A stretch of DNA of 64,000 bases from Desulfofarcimen acetoxidans DSM 771 (GTDB lineage: Bacteria > Bacillota > Desulfotomaculia > Desulfotomaculales > Desulfofarciminaceae), in the NCBI RefSeq assembly GCF_000024205.1, contig NC_013216.1, positions 4,340,001-4,404,000 of the forward strand. Direction: 5' to 3'. Of the stretch, positions 48,009 to 56,142 are shown one piece after another. The translations under genes were made by a program, and so were the position numbers. The notes below the pieces were generated by a model, which worked only from the letters and a program-made list of their open reading frames with translations, did no database searches and was not told the DNA's origin. The first letter of the stretch is position 1. Each line of letters begins with the position of its first letter.

Positions 48009-48225
48009 TAATAGATGCTCTTATGGATTCTCCAATTATTTTATCAATTATATTAAGAAAAAGATCTTCGTGATCGTCCATAACTTGAGAGCGTGGTACT
48101 AATTCAGGATAAGATTGATATTTTTTTGTAATGCCCATAAAATGGGTACGCATAAAATCTACTACATTTAGCTTAATATCAATACTTACTTCTTTGTAAA
48201 TTTTATTAAAAAATAACTGATCCAT
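47971..48225 (-). CDS. Minus-strand small phage protein
   Basis: 84 residues, not recognised, helical. An ideal GGAGGAGGTG site lies 9 nt before ATG 48225, which makes it a real gene although the neighbours run the other way. The C-terminus (ASIIIVEKYHEEF) is read antisense to the DISQQ-coding repeat, and its end overlaps the DnaB-N gene by 38 nt. A divergent repressor-like or accessory role is possible but unsupported. Confidence 0.6.
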   Translation of the reverse strand: MDQLFFNKIYKEVSIDIKLNVVDFMRTHFMGITKKYQSYPELVPRSQVMDDHEDLFLNIIDKIIGESIRASIIIVEKYHEEFHS

Positions 48226-48323
48226 TTTTTTTCACCTCCTCCCTATTGGTTTTGGTTTGGTTGGCACCGTCAAGATTCGACGGGGAGTGAGGTAATTCCT
48301 ACCACGCGCAAGGAGGTGTGAGG

Positions 48324-48482
48324 GTGAAGCAAGGAAAAAGACCGACACGCAGACAGAAAGAGCTTATGTCAAGGGCAAAACTTAATCCAGATAATTGGTT
48401 GGTTGTTAAAAATCTGCTTGACTGCCTGCATCTTAAACATAGGACAACAGGAAAGAAACGGGTATTAAAGGCTAGCAGGTGA
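48324..48482 (+). CDS. Small basic phage protein, DUF6906-like
   Basis: 52 residues from GTG 48324, preceded by AAGGAGGTG. The sequence KQGKRPTRRQKELMSRAKLN followed by PDNWLVVKNL and a C-terminal HRTTGKKRVL matches a widespread small Firmicute phage family of unknown function. Confidence 0.7.
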   Translation: MKQGKRPTRRQKELMSRAKLNPDNWLVVKNLLDCLHLKHRTTGKKRVLKASR

Positions 48483-48537
48483 GCCTATAGCGGCGAGTGA
48501 GAGCGTTTATCCGTAATTTATTAGGCGGAGGCTGGAT

Positions 48538-49020
48538 ATGGTTAGGAGAAAGAAAGGTGGGTCAGTGCCGGGTCAGTTGTCATTGTTCGATTTTGTGGAG
48601 GAAATCCAGCAAGAACAGGAAAAAAGCACGGAAATAAATCCCGGCAGTCTTAATATATCGTTACAATTGCGGAACACACTGTCTGAAGGACTAAAGTATT
48701 CCTCCTTGAGCCGGTTTGAAGTAGCATGCAGAATGAGTGAATTGGTTGGTGTGGAGATAACAAAAAGCCAGTTGGATTCTTGGACCGCTGAGTCAAAAGA
48801 GCACCACCGTTTCCCGGCCGAATATTTGCCGGCCTTCTGTCATGTAACCGGATTTAAACAACCGCTAAAAATGATGGCAAAACTTGTGCAATGCTACCTC
48901 CTCGAATCAGAGGAAGCGTTACTGGCGGAACTGGGTAAAATCGACCAGGTAAGAAAAGACCTGTCCCGGCGGGAGAAAACTGTACGGGATTTAATAGGCC
49001 GGATGAAGGCGGACATGTAA
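48538..49020 (+). CDS. Phage protein with N-terminal sliding-clamp-binding motif
   Basis: 160 residues. Residues 13-17 are QLSLF, the canonical bacterial beta-clamp-binding pentapeptide, in the context GQLSLFDF. The rest is helical: a central region like an HTH (LSRFEVACRMSELVGVEITK, SQLDSWTAES) and a C-terminal coiled coil (KIDQVRKDLSRREKTVRDLI). Start ATG 48538 with GGCGGAGG. It directly precedes muA, suggesting a role in transposition or replication start. Confidence 0.7.
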   Translation: MVRRKKGGSVPGQLSLFDFVEEIQQEQEKSTEINPGSLNISLQLRNTLSEGLKYSSLSRFEVACRMSELVGVEITKSQLDSWTAESKEHHRFPAEYLPAFCHVTGFKQPLKMMAKLVQCYLLESEEALLAELGKIDQVRKDLSRREKTVRDLIGRMKADM

Positions 49021-49056
49021 GACATAACTCTTTTGGCTAAGGCAGAGGTGGTTATA

Positions 49057-51054
49057 TTGGCTGAACTAAAAACAATAGATAATGAAATATACCTGCCAGT
49101 TGAAGAAGTAGCTCTGTTATTGAGTATAACGGAGCGGGCAGTCAGGAAGAAAATCACCTCTGGTCAAATTCATGGCAAGGAAGAGCGTTGTAACCGGGGC
49201 GGTCGGGGCGGTGTTAAGTACATAGTACCGTTATCATCTCTGGACGACCGTGTACAGATGAAATACTGGAAAAAGCTAGAGAAAGAGCAAGAAAAAGAGC
49301 ACCCGGCGGCAGTACCGGAAAATGTATGCCAGTCCAAGACATTTGACGAGTACAGCGAGGATGACCGGCAAATCATCCAATCATGGATACAGGCAGTAAA
49401 GGACTGGCAGGCTTTTCGATCAGGCCGCAGGGGTGATTTGCGATCGGTGGATGAGTCCTTTGTGGAGGCTGCCAGGAGTCAGTACACAGGAATATTCTTA
49501 TCGGTGAATAGTCTATATCGCAAATGGAAAGCTGTCCGGGCAAAGAATTACGATGCACTGGTTGACAAGCGGGGCCGGCACCGGTTGGGACAAAACAGCA
49601 TACCGGAACTTGCCTGGGAACTCTTTAAATACTATTACTTGGATGAGAGTCAGTACGCCATAAAGCAATGCGTTGATTATGTCACCTGGTGGTGCGAAAA
49701 AGAAATGCCGGAGTTGCTTTCAGAGATTCCAAGCTACCATTCTTTTGTCCGGGCAGTCAAGACCATTCCGTTTGCAGTGCTGAAATACTTCAGGGAAGGA
49801 GATAAAGCCTTCGAGGACGATGCAGCGCCGTACATAACCAGATTGTATGATGATCTGGAAATTAACGATGTATGGGTGGCGGATAACCATACACTGGATG
49901 TTCTTGTCATTGAAGACGGTACAGAGAAACTGCACCGTATGTATGTAACGGGATTCCAAGATGTGCGTTCAAGAAAGATTGTTGGTTGGTACCTAACTGA
50001 TAAACCGAACAGTGAAGCAGTATTGTATGCGCTGCGAAAAGCCATTTTAAAGCATGGCATCCCACGTTACATTTATACAGATAATGGTCGTGAATTTCTT
50101 TGTTTTGATATAGGCGGACGTGGCCGGAGGAAGACATCTAAATCTAAGAAAGATGAACATACCCCCCCTCCCATTTTTGCCAGGTTGGGTATAGAATTCT
50201 GGAATGCTAAGGTCCGAAACGGCAGGGCAAAGATTATTGAGCGAGCTTTTAAAGAGTTTAAAGATAAATTTAGTCGACTTATGGTTGGTTTTACAGGCGG
50301 TAACCCCTTGGAGAAGCCTGAAAGGCTTAAACACCAGGTAAAGAGCCGCAAGGGCATACTATTGGACAGCAAGCTGCGGGAAAACCTAGATACCTACATC
50401 GAAGGCATGTATAACGAGACAGAGCAGAATGGGATTGGGATGTACGGCAGAGCACCAAACAAGGTATATGCAGAAGAAATGGTGACAGTAAGAAAGGCAA
50501 CATCCGAGGATTTAAACCTAATGTTGATGAGAAGCACCAGGATGCAGACGGTCAAGGAAAAGGGTGTCCACTTGGAGTTATATGGCGAGAAACTCTTCTA
50601 CTGGGATATAGACTTTCTGCTTAAATACCAGGGGCACCGGGTGTATTTACGATATGATCCGGAAGACCTGCGGCAAGTAAGGATATACAATGAAAAGGAT
50701 GAATTCCTTTGTGCCGTTCCGGTTGATAACGAAACCATCCTGAAGTACGGTGCCAGCAAAGAAGACATTCGTAAGGCATCGGCTAAAATAAAGCAATTCA
50801 AAAAGACGGTCAAAGCCTATGATGAGAATTCCGGCCTGGAAGCTTATCCGAAGATCGAGGCGATAGATCTGATGCTCTGGAAGGCAAAGCAGAACATGGA
50901 AGCCGGTGGGCAAAAGCCAAACGCCAAGGTGGTGGAAGCTGTCAAGGCTAATGAACCTGTTGTTACAGTGCAAGAAGCCCCGGCAGATCAGACTGATTCA
51001 GTGGTTGATCTGCAAAACATGACTAAGAATGCGCGTAAAAATATGGCTATGTGA
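49057..51054 (+). CDS. Mu-type transposase (MuA family)
   Basis: 665 residues. N-terminal DNA-binding HTH (YLPVEEVALLLSITERAVRK), a further DNA-binding region, and an RNase-H-like catalytic core with D276 (VADNHTLDV), D342 (YTDNGREF) and E395 (AKIIERAFKEFK). Spacing of 66 and 53 residues is very close to Mu (D269, D336, E392). Beta-barrel and C-terminal regions follow; the last part should contact MuB and ClpX. The start is TTG 49057 with GAGGTGG 5 nt upstream; TTG 49033 is an in-frame alternative. Confidence 0.93.
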   Translation: MAELKTIDNEIYLPVEEVALLLSITERAVRKKITSGQIHGKEERCNRGGRGGVKYIVPLSSLDDRVQMKYWKKLEKEQEKEHPAAVPENVCQSKTFDEYSEDDRQIIQSWIQAVKDWQAFRSGRRGDLRSVDESFVEAARSQYTGIFLSVNSLYRKWKAVRAKNYDALVDKRGRHRLGQNSIPELAWELFKYYYLDESQYAIKQCVDYVTWWCEKEMPELLSEIPSYHSFVRAVKTIPFAVLKYFREGDKAFEDDAAPYITRLYDDLEINDVWVADNHTLDVLVIEDGTEKLHRMYVTGFQDVRSRKIVGWYLTDKPNSEAVLYALRKAILKHGIPRYIYTDNGREFLCFDIGGRGRRKTSKSKKDEHTPPPIFARLGIEFWNAKVRNGRAKIIERAFKEFKDKFSRLMVGFTGGNPLEKPERLKHQVKSRKGILLDSKLRENLDTYIEGMYNETEQNGIGMYGRAPNKVYAEEMVTVRKATSEDLNLMLMRSTRMQTVKEKGVHLELYGEKLFYWDIDFLLKYQGHRVYLRYDPEDLRQVRIYNEKDEFLCAVPVDNETILKYGASKEDIRKASAKIKQFKKTVKAYDENSGLEAYPKIEAIDLMLWKAKQNMEAGGQKPNAKVVEAVKANEPVVTVQEAPADQTDSVVDLQNMTKNARKNMAM

Positions 51055-51066
51055 GGAGGTGTACCA

Positions 51067-51225
51067 GTGAAATCAAATATGGATGTTAACCGGTTACCGG
51101 TCAATCAAATTGTTGACCCGGCTGACTATCCTGAATACGTAATATCAAAAGAAGATATACGTAAAGCCATGCAAAAAATTAAACAGCTTAAGTCAGTTAA
51201 TACTGTTCAAATGGTATTTCAATAA
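51067..51225 (+). CDS. Small protein resembling the MuA C-terminal segment
   Basis: 52 residues from GTG 51067 with GAGGAGGTG upstream. Its second half, SKEDIRKAMQKIKQLK, closely matches SKEDIRKASAKIKQFK in the C-terminal part of the adjacent MuA-like transposase. It lies between muA and muB. It could be a truncated duplicate that competes for the partner of that MuA region. Confidence 0.65.
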   Translation: MKSNMDVNRLPVNQIVDPADYPEYVISKEDIRKAMQKIKQLKSVNTVQMVFQ

Positions 51226-51249
51226 GAAATTTTATAGGAGGTATTGAGG

Positions 51250-52182
51250 ATGAACGTAACATTGAAAGAACGGTTAGAGGAGCATTTGAGGAGCACCGGT
51301 AAGAGCCAGAATGCTCTGGCCAAGGAAATCGGTATCAGTTCTGCAGCGTTAAGCCAGTACCTTGCCGGTAAATATCAAGCTCAGGGCAACAGCAATATAG
51401 AGCCGAAGATTGAGGAATTTTTCAGTCTGACGGAAAAAGCGGCTGCATTTACGACAGCACCTGATTATGTTGCTACCTCAATCTCAACAGATGTATATAA
51501 TGTCATTGATTATTGTCACGTGAGCCGTTGCATGGGGACTATCATTGGAGACGCCGGTATCGGAAAGACAAAAGGGGCTGAAAAATACGCCAGCGATTAC
51601 AGCGAAGCCATCTACATAACAGCCACCAAGGCATGCAAGAGCCAGAAGAATATATACCGGATGATTGCCAGGAAATTGAGGCTAAACGAGAACCGGAATG
51701 TTTTTGATTTGTATTATGATATCCGCTCCAAGCTGGACGGGTCCAACAAAATTTTGATCATTGACGAAGCCCAGCATCTTTCTGTTGCAGCCATAGACGA
51801 TATTCGTTTCTTCAACGATAAGAGCGACGAGTCAGACCTTCCGTCCGTGGGTATTGTATTGATTGGTAACCATGAGCTACGCACAAAAATGATGGGGCGG
51901 TACGAGCAAACCCTGGCACAGTTATTTAACCGTATTCAGATACAGCGGCTAATGTTTACAACCCAAGTTCTTGTGGAGGATATAAAAAAGCTTTTCCCAG
52001 TTTATGCCGATAAGGGCATAAATACGGAAAAAGAAATCAGGTTCCTGCACGGCATCGCCACCAGTCGCTGGGGTGTTAGAGGAGCTGTTAAGGTATTCCT
52101 CAACAGCTCCAATAACGGGGACATTTCGCCTAGCGGCCTGACAACCATGGCGAAATATATGGGAATTGGATTTCCTGCATGA
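51250..52182 (+). CDS. MuB-type AAA+ target-selection ATPase
   Basis: 310 residues. N-terminal HTH (about 10-60; LAKEIGISSAALSQYLAGKY) followed by the ATPase: Walker A GDAGIGKT (100-107), Walker B ILIIDEAQHL, sensor region VGIVLIGNHEL and an arginine-rich C-terminal part. This matches MuB (312 residues), which coats target DNA and activates MuA. Start ATG 51250 with AGGAGG 8 nt upstream. Confidence 0.92.
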   Translation: MNVTLKERLEEHLRSTGKSQNALAKEIGISSAALSQYLAGKYQAQGNSNIEPKIEEFFSLTEKAAAFTTAPDYVATSISTDVYNVIDYCHVSRCMGTIIGDAGIGKTKGAEKYASDYSEAIYITATKACKSQKNIYRMIARKLRLNENRNVFDLYYDIRSKLDGSNKILIIDEAQHLSVAAIDDIRFFNDKSDESDLPSVGIVLIGNHELRTKMMGRYEQTLAQLFNRIQIQRLMFTTQVLVEDIKKLFPVYADKGINTEKEIRFLHGIATSRWGVRGAVKVFLNSSNNGDISPSGLTTMAKYMGIGFPA

Positions 52183-52197
52183 GGTTTTAAATATGTC

Positions 52198-52276
52198 TTT
52201 CGGTATACCAAAAGTATACCTGTTTACCTGAGCATACCCCATTAAAATCAATGGGGTAAAGTATACCGTGGCAGAT
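52198..52276. promoter_or_regulatory. Two palindromes between muB and gemA-like gene
   Basis: GGTATAC-CAAAA-GTATACC has 7-bp arms; TACCCCATT-AAAATC-AATGGGGTA has 9-bp arms; a third GTATACC follows. There is no T-run after either. The second core (ATACCCC) is also in the repressor/Ner gap, so these are candidate operators that could control the following middle operon. Confidence 0.5.
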
Positions 52277-52316
52277 ATAGTTACTTATTTAACCTCATGA
52301 CAATTTTAATATAACA

Positions 52317-52346
52317 CTTTTTAAATAGCTTTTAAAGGGCTATTAA
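52317..52346. repeat. TTTAAA element D (degenerate)
   Basis: CTTTTTAAATAGC-TTTTAAAGGGC and TATTAATCAA are a weaker version of elements A and B, again directly before a ribosome site. Confidence 0.35.
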
Positions 52347-52368
52347 TCAAAGAAAAGGAGGTGTTGCT

Positions 52369-52881
52369 ATGCAAAATAAAATGTCACACGGGAAAAGAAA
52401 GACCATCTATGGGATGGCCACACAGCTGGGCATATATCAAAAAGGCAATGAGAATGATGATCTGCATGCCATTGTGCACCGGGTAACAAGAAAAGGATCT
52501 ATTAGTCAGCTAACAGATGAAGAAGCCGATCTGGTTGTTGGCGAACTGGTGAAACTTAAGAGAGAGAACCGGGCGTTAAAAGCTCGAAAAAATCCTGATG
52601 AATATAAGCAGAAACACCGGTCCGGTATGATTAACCCAAATCAAGAAAAGGCTGTTTGGTTCTATATGTACCGCCTGGAGGAGTTAGATAGCACACCGTC
52701 TCAAAAAACACGGACGGAAAGATTGTGTGCCATTATTGAGAAGTACTTGCATGTATCCGCATACACCGGGGATCCTTTTCGCTTTGTTTCATTCGCGAAT
52801 GGCAGCATCCTGATTGAGGTTTTGAAAAAGATGGTGCGGCACGAAAAACTTAAAGCTGAAGAAAAGTCAACAAACGGCTAA
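52369..52881 (+). CDS. GemA-like (Mu gp16, DUF1018) regulatory protein
   Basis: 170 residues. IYGMATQLGIYQKGNENDDL, HAIVHRVTRKGSISQLTDEEADLVVGELVKLK split over two helices, and the later MINPNQEKAVWFYMYRLEEL with a C-terminal VSAYTGDPFRFVSF are typical of the family. GemA in Mu modulates host gene expression and gyrase-linked supercoiling. Start ATG 52369 with AAAGGAGGTG. Confidence 0.85.
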   Translation: MQNKMSHGKRKTIYGMATQLGIYQKGNENDDLHAIVHRVTRKGSISQLTDEEADLVVGELVKLKRENRALKARKNPDEYKQKHRSGMINPNQEKAVWFYMYRLEELDSTPSQKTRTERLCAIIEKYLHVSAYTGDPFRFVSFANGSILIEVLKKMVRHEKLKAEEKSTNG

Positions 52882-52911
52882 TGGCTGCCTGCCTCGCGAG
52901 ACAGTATCCTA

Positions 52912-53343
52912 ATGAGGGAGGTTGATATTATTACTAAACAAGAATGGCAAGAAGTCGAGGAGCAATTGCAATCGTTTTATACAACAGTTAAATTGAAATG
53001 CGATGAATATAACATTTCTCTGAGATTAGAGAGATTAAACCAATTTAAAAACGTGATATCGGTGTATGTAAATGGTGTCGTCAAAGGCACATGGTTAATG
53101 GAAGACTGCGAGGAGAGAAAACGTTTCATGCGACCGGTAAAAAAATCGCTTTATTCTCAGAAACGAAAGGAGGAAATGAAAAAGTTCTCGAAAAAAAAAT
53201 TAAAAGAATATGGGATAGATCTGGAAGCCACATATACTTGTTATTTACCTTTCTGGAAATCCTTCAAAAAAATGCGAAGCCATTTAACAAAGAATAATAA
53301 AACCATTGAACTAGTAAAGGATGATTCAAGGGTGGATGTATAA
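52912..53343 (+). CDS. Phage protein of unknown function
   Basis: 143 residues, basic, not recognised. The pattern ISLRLERLNQFKNVISVYVNG followed by GTWLMED and a basic tail (KKFSKKKLKEYGID) is seen in small proteins of other Firmicute phages. ATG 52912 has no ribosome site, while GGGAGG lies inside the frame just before ATT codons at 52927/52930, so a rare ATT start is possible. Confidence 0.6.
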   Translation: MREVDIITKQEWQEVEEQLQSFYTTVKLKCDEYNISLRLERLNQFKNVISVYVNGVVKGTWLMEDCEERKRFMRPVKKSLYSQKRKEEMKKFSKKKLKEYGIDLEATYTCYLPFWKSFKKMRSHLTKNNKTIELVKDDSRVDV

Positions 53344-53433
53344 CTACAAGATGCTGTGAGCAAGCCAGGCAGTTATCACTGGTATAAATTGCTATCCAAC
53401 ATGAGAATCTGAGCATATGGAGGTTGAATAGAA

Positions 53434-53718
53434 TTGCAGGTAAGTGAACATGCCAGAGAAAGGTATTGTCAGCGGGTTTTGGGAATACTTCCTGAAAATA
53501 TACGAGAATATATTAATAGTCGGGCAGATGCGATTGACCGGGAAATATTTGAGATGATCAAGCAGAGTTATTCCCGGAAAGACGGAAGTAAAACCTATTA
53601 TGTATCTGACTTATGTATTTTGGTAGCGACAAGAAATATCGTGGTTACAATTATCAAAAAGAATTTCATTTCTCATCACTTAAAAAAGAGGTTATTTAAC
53701 AATAAAAAGAGAGCTTAA
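53434..53718 (+). CDS. Small phage protein with H-x3-RY-x2-R motif
   Basis: 94 residues starting at TTG 53434 with GGAGG 9 nt upstream. The N-terminal VSEHARERYCQRVLG and a central TYYVSDLCILVATRNIVVTI strand region resemble short phage proteins of unknown function with a toxin-like compact fold. Basic C-terminal tail. Confidence 0.6.
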   Translation: MQVSEHARERYCQRVLGILPENIREYINSRADAIDREIFEMIKQSYSRKDGSKTYYVSDLCILVATRNIVVTIIKKNFISHHLKKRLFNNKKRA

Positions 53719-53764
53719 TATTTATGGAAGGAATTTGATTATAACCACGGAGGTGAAATTTAAA

Positions 53765-54154
53765 GTGGTGAAAGCCGGAATCAAGAGCAGGTCATACACG
53801 GATGAAGAAAAGCACTTGGTGGAGTGTTTAAAAAATAAACTAAAAGAGGCCGGTGTAACGAAGTTCCCCAGGGACTGGCACTTAAAGCAGCTCTCAACAG
53901 CTAAATGGATGCTATCCGGTGTTGATTCTCCGTCAGTTGCCGATTGGCTGGTATGCATAGATTGGGCATTTAGCGATGACTACTGGAAGGACAAGATCGA
54001 CCATTTGGCCAGAATCATGTCTTTGTGGCCCAAGTTTAAACTTCAGCAAGGTGGTGACAGCCATGCAAAACGTGGCAGAGGTCGTAGAACTGCAATCAAA
54101 AAAACAGACTATGCAAACGACAACTATGCCAATCGTGGGAACCTGCCCTTTTAG
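53765..54154 (+). CDS. Phage protein, possible replisome organiser partner
   Basis: 129 residues from GTG 53765 (GGAGGTGA upstream). Helical: SYTDEEKHLVECLKNKLKEA, FPRDWHLKQLSTAKWML and SVADWLVCIDWAFSDDYWKD; the tail is basic (KRGRGRRTAIKK). This pattern is frequent in genes that sit just before DnaC-like loaders in phages. It overlaps the next gene by 92 nt in another frame. Confidence 0.6.
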   Translation: MVKAGIKSRSYTDEEKHLVECLKNKLKEAGVTKFPRDWHLKQLSTAKWMLSGVDSPSVADWLVCIDWAFSDDYWKDKIDHLARIMSLWPKFKLQQGGDSHAKRGRGRRTAIKKTDYANDNYANRGNLPF

Positions 54155-54848
54155 TGAATGTGACGGAAGCGGTCGTATAATATATGATGAAGATGGGATC
54201 CGCTATTTCCAAAAGTGTAAGTGTCGGGAGTTAGCCGAGCGACGGCACAAGATAGAAGAACTTTTTAGTATAGCAAAAATTCCCCGCCGATTTGCTAGTA
54301 AAACCTTTGAAAATTATATACCAAGAAATGAGGAGCAGGAAAAGGCATTATATCTATCTCGCAGGTATGTCGATAAATTTGAAACACTAAAAAATGAAGG
54401 TAAAAATGGCTTATATATAGTTGGTCCCACGGGCACCGGCAAAACTCATTTAGCATATGCCATAATAAGTCAACTAATTCAAACTCATATGGTTTCGGTT
54501 GTGTCCTGCATCGTGCCGGAACTCATGGACACACTTAGACCTCAAAACAATAGAAATGAGGCTGAGGAAAGGTTTAGACTGATAAAAAATACTGAACTGG
54601 TTCTCCTGGATGACTTGGGGGCTGAAAAAGAAAGTGAGTGGGTTGTGGAAAGACTGCTGGTAATTATAAATGCCAGATACTCAAATATGGTCCCAACTAT
54701 CATTACATCAAATATACCACTTGATTTACTAAGTGTGGATAAAGACAGGAACCTGATTTTGGACTGGCAGCGTATCGTTTCCCGGATCAGAGAGATGTGT
54801 CACCTTGTTTTAGTTGATGGTGATGATTACCGAGTTTGCGTGAGGTAA
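54063..54848 (+). CDS. DnaC/DnaI-like helicase loader ATPase
   Basis: 261 residues. An N-terminal zinc-type motif (CPFSEC, KCKC) precedes an AAA+ domain with Walker A GPTGTGKTH, Walker B LVLLDDLGAEKES, sensor I ITSN and an arginine finger region in SRIREM. Loaders of this type place DnaB on DNA. Start ATG 54063 with AAGGTGG. Mu itself uses the host loader, so a phage copy is a difference. Confidence 0.85.
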   Translation: MQNVAEVVELQSKKQTMQTTTMPIVGTCPFSECDGSGRIIYDEDGIRYFQKCKCRELAERRHKIEELFSIAKIPRRFASKTFENYIPRNEEQEKALYLSRRYVDKFETLKNEGKNGLYIVGPTGTGKTHLAYAIISQLIQTHMVSVVSCIVPELMDTLRPQNNRNEAEERFRLIKNTELVLLDDLGAEKESEWVVERLLVIINARYSNMVPTIITSNIPLDLLSVDKDRNLILDWQRIVSRIREMCHLVLVDGDDYRVCVR

Positions 54849-54875
54849 TATTTTAGAAGGCGGGAGGATAGAAAA

Positions 54876-55217
54876 GTGAAAAATAAGTTGCTAAAGGAGA
54901 TTCAAAGCTATAAGGAATTGCCGGAACCATACTTGTCAATTGCAAAACATATTGGAGTGGAAAACACTTTAATACTGGCGAGTAAGTTTGGAGGTTCAAT
55001 GCTCTATCTCCCAGGTCTTACTTCCATTAACCGCCAGATTAGAAATCGCCGTATACAGGAGGAGTTCACGGGGTATAATCTCCGTTCTTTGGCGAGAAAA
55101 CACCGTATATCCATAAGACGAGCACAACAAATTGTTAAAGGCATAAGACTAAAAACAGAAAATCCCAACAATAGTAAACATGTTCAGTTATCTTTATTCG
55201 ATTTTGATGCGAAATAA
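54876..55217 (+). CDS. Mor-family late/middle transcription activator with C-terminal clamp motif
   Basis: 113 residues. The Mor domain shows LPEPYLSIAKHIGVENTLIL, the FGGSMLYLPG strand and the HTH YNLRSLARKHRISIRRAQQI. In Mu, Mor activates the C promoter. The extreme C-terminus carries QLSLF (104-108) in VQLSLFDFDAK, a canonical beta-clamp-binding motif not normally part of Mor. Start GTG 54876 with GGCGGGAGG. A terminator follows. Confidence 0.82.
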   Translation: MKNKLLKEIQSYKELPEPYLSIAKHIGVENTLILASKFGGSMLYLPGLTSINRQIRNRRIQEEFTGYNLRSLARKHRISIRRAQQIVKGIRLKTENPNNSKHVQLSLFDFDAK

Positions 55218-55264
55218 ATTTATGAAATTTTTTAATAGAAATGCATATTCATGAAATGATATAT

Positions 55265-55292
55265 TCCGGCAAAAGCCGGTTTTTGTTTTTTA
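55265..55292 (+). terminator. Terminator between the mor-like and late genes
   Basis: CCGGC-AAAA-GCCGG followed by TTTTTGTTTTTT. It closes the early/middle operon about 50 nt after the Mor-like gene. Confidence 0.9.
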
Positions 55293-55322
55293 GGCCAAAA
55301 TAAAGACGAGGAGTGATTTGAA

Positions 55323-55772
55323 GTGTGGAAACAACTAATTGCACAAGTTAATGGAGTCATGGTGGATGTGGTTAGCGGTTTGGTGGCCCTTGGTGCAGCT
55401 GCCACAACATATTATCTTAAAAAAGGGGCGGATAAACTGAAAGCTGAAACCAGCCACATACAAAACAAGGCACAGGCCCAGTTGATGTGGCAGGCTATTG
55501 ATAGGCTTGAAGATACTGCGGAAAAGGTTGTCACCAAAACGGAACAGACTGCAGCCGGCCAGTTGCGGCAGGCTGTAAAAGACGGTAAGGCTGATCGATC
55601 TAAATTGTTAGCCCTGGGTCAAAAAGCTTGCAATGAAATTCTTCAGACGCTGGAGCCCGATATTGTCCAGGTGCTTTCAGCAAATTTAGGTGATCTGCAG
55701 GCATATATATTGAGTACTGTTGAGACACAAGTTAAACAGTTGAAAGATGCAAAGGCAAATCTGGCAGGCTAA
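55323..55772 (+). CDS. LLH-type phage holin
   Basis: 149 residues from GTG 55323 (GAGGAG upstream). One N-terminal membrane segment (VVSGLVALGAAATTYYL) followed by a long helical region rich in Ala, Lys and Gln. This is the arrangement of the LLH holin family, which makes the membrane lesion for lysin release. The first late gene. Confidence 0.75.
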   Translation: MWKQLIAQVNGVMVDVVSGLVALGAAATTYYLKKGADKLKAETSHIQNKAQAQLMWQAIDRLEDTAEKVVTKTEQTAAGQLRQAVKDGKADRSKLLALGQKACNEILQTLEPDIVQVLSANLGDLQAYILSTVETQVKQLKDAKANLAG

Positions 55773-55815
55773 AATACCTCCCTACCCTACTGTTGCCCGG
55801 AAGCGAGGTGTAAAA

Positions 55816-56142
55816 GTGAATTGGTGGGTAATGCTGCCGACGGCAGCCGGCGTTGTGGTTGGTGTCATTGGATACCTAATGAATCGGTCCATCCTGGAAA
55901 TGGATGAGAAAATTGATAAAGCAAATATACGGATCGATGAAATAAGTGTCAAACTAGACCAGTCGAATGCGCATTTAGAAAAAGTGGTAAATGATCTGTG
56001 GAAGGAATTTTATGATTATAAGGACAAGGCAACTGATGAGTTTGTCAAAAAAACGGACTTTGTTCATGTGACATCCGATATTGGCAAGAAGCTGGATAGA
56101 GTCTATGATATTTTGCTGGACTTGAAAGGTAAGGTGCATTGA
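55816..56142 (+). CDS. Mu gp25-like (DUF2730) membrane-anchored coiled-coil protein
   Basis: 108 residues from GTG 55816 with GAGGTG upstream. N-terminal membrane segment (LPTAAGVVVGVIGYLM) then a coiled coil (ILEMDEKIDKANIRIDEISV and following). The topology and position match Mu gp25, a possible lysis accessory. Its stop overlaps the next start (ATGA). Confidence 0.7.
   Translation: MNWWVMLPTAAGVVVGVIGYLMNRSILEMDEKIDKANIRIDEISVKLDQSNAHLEKVVNDLWKEFYDYKDKATDEFVKKTDFVHVTSDIGKKLDRVYDILLDLKGKVH

Noticed and set aside
54063-54848. A longer start at 53976 for the DnaC-like gene
   Set aside because: That start lies deep inside the upstream gene without a ribosome site, whereas ATG 54063 has AAGGTGG at good spacing.
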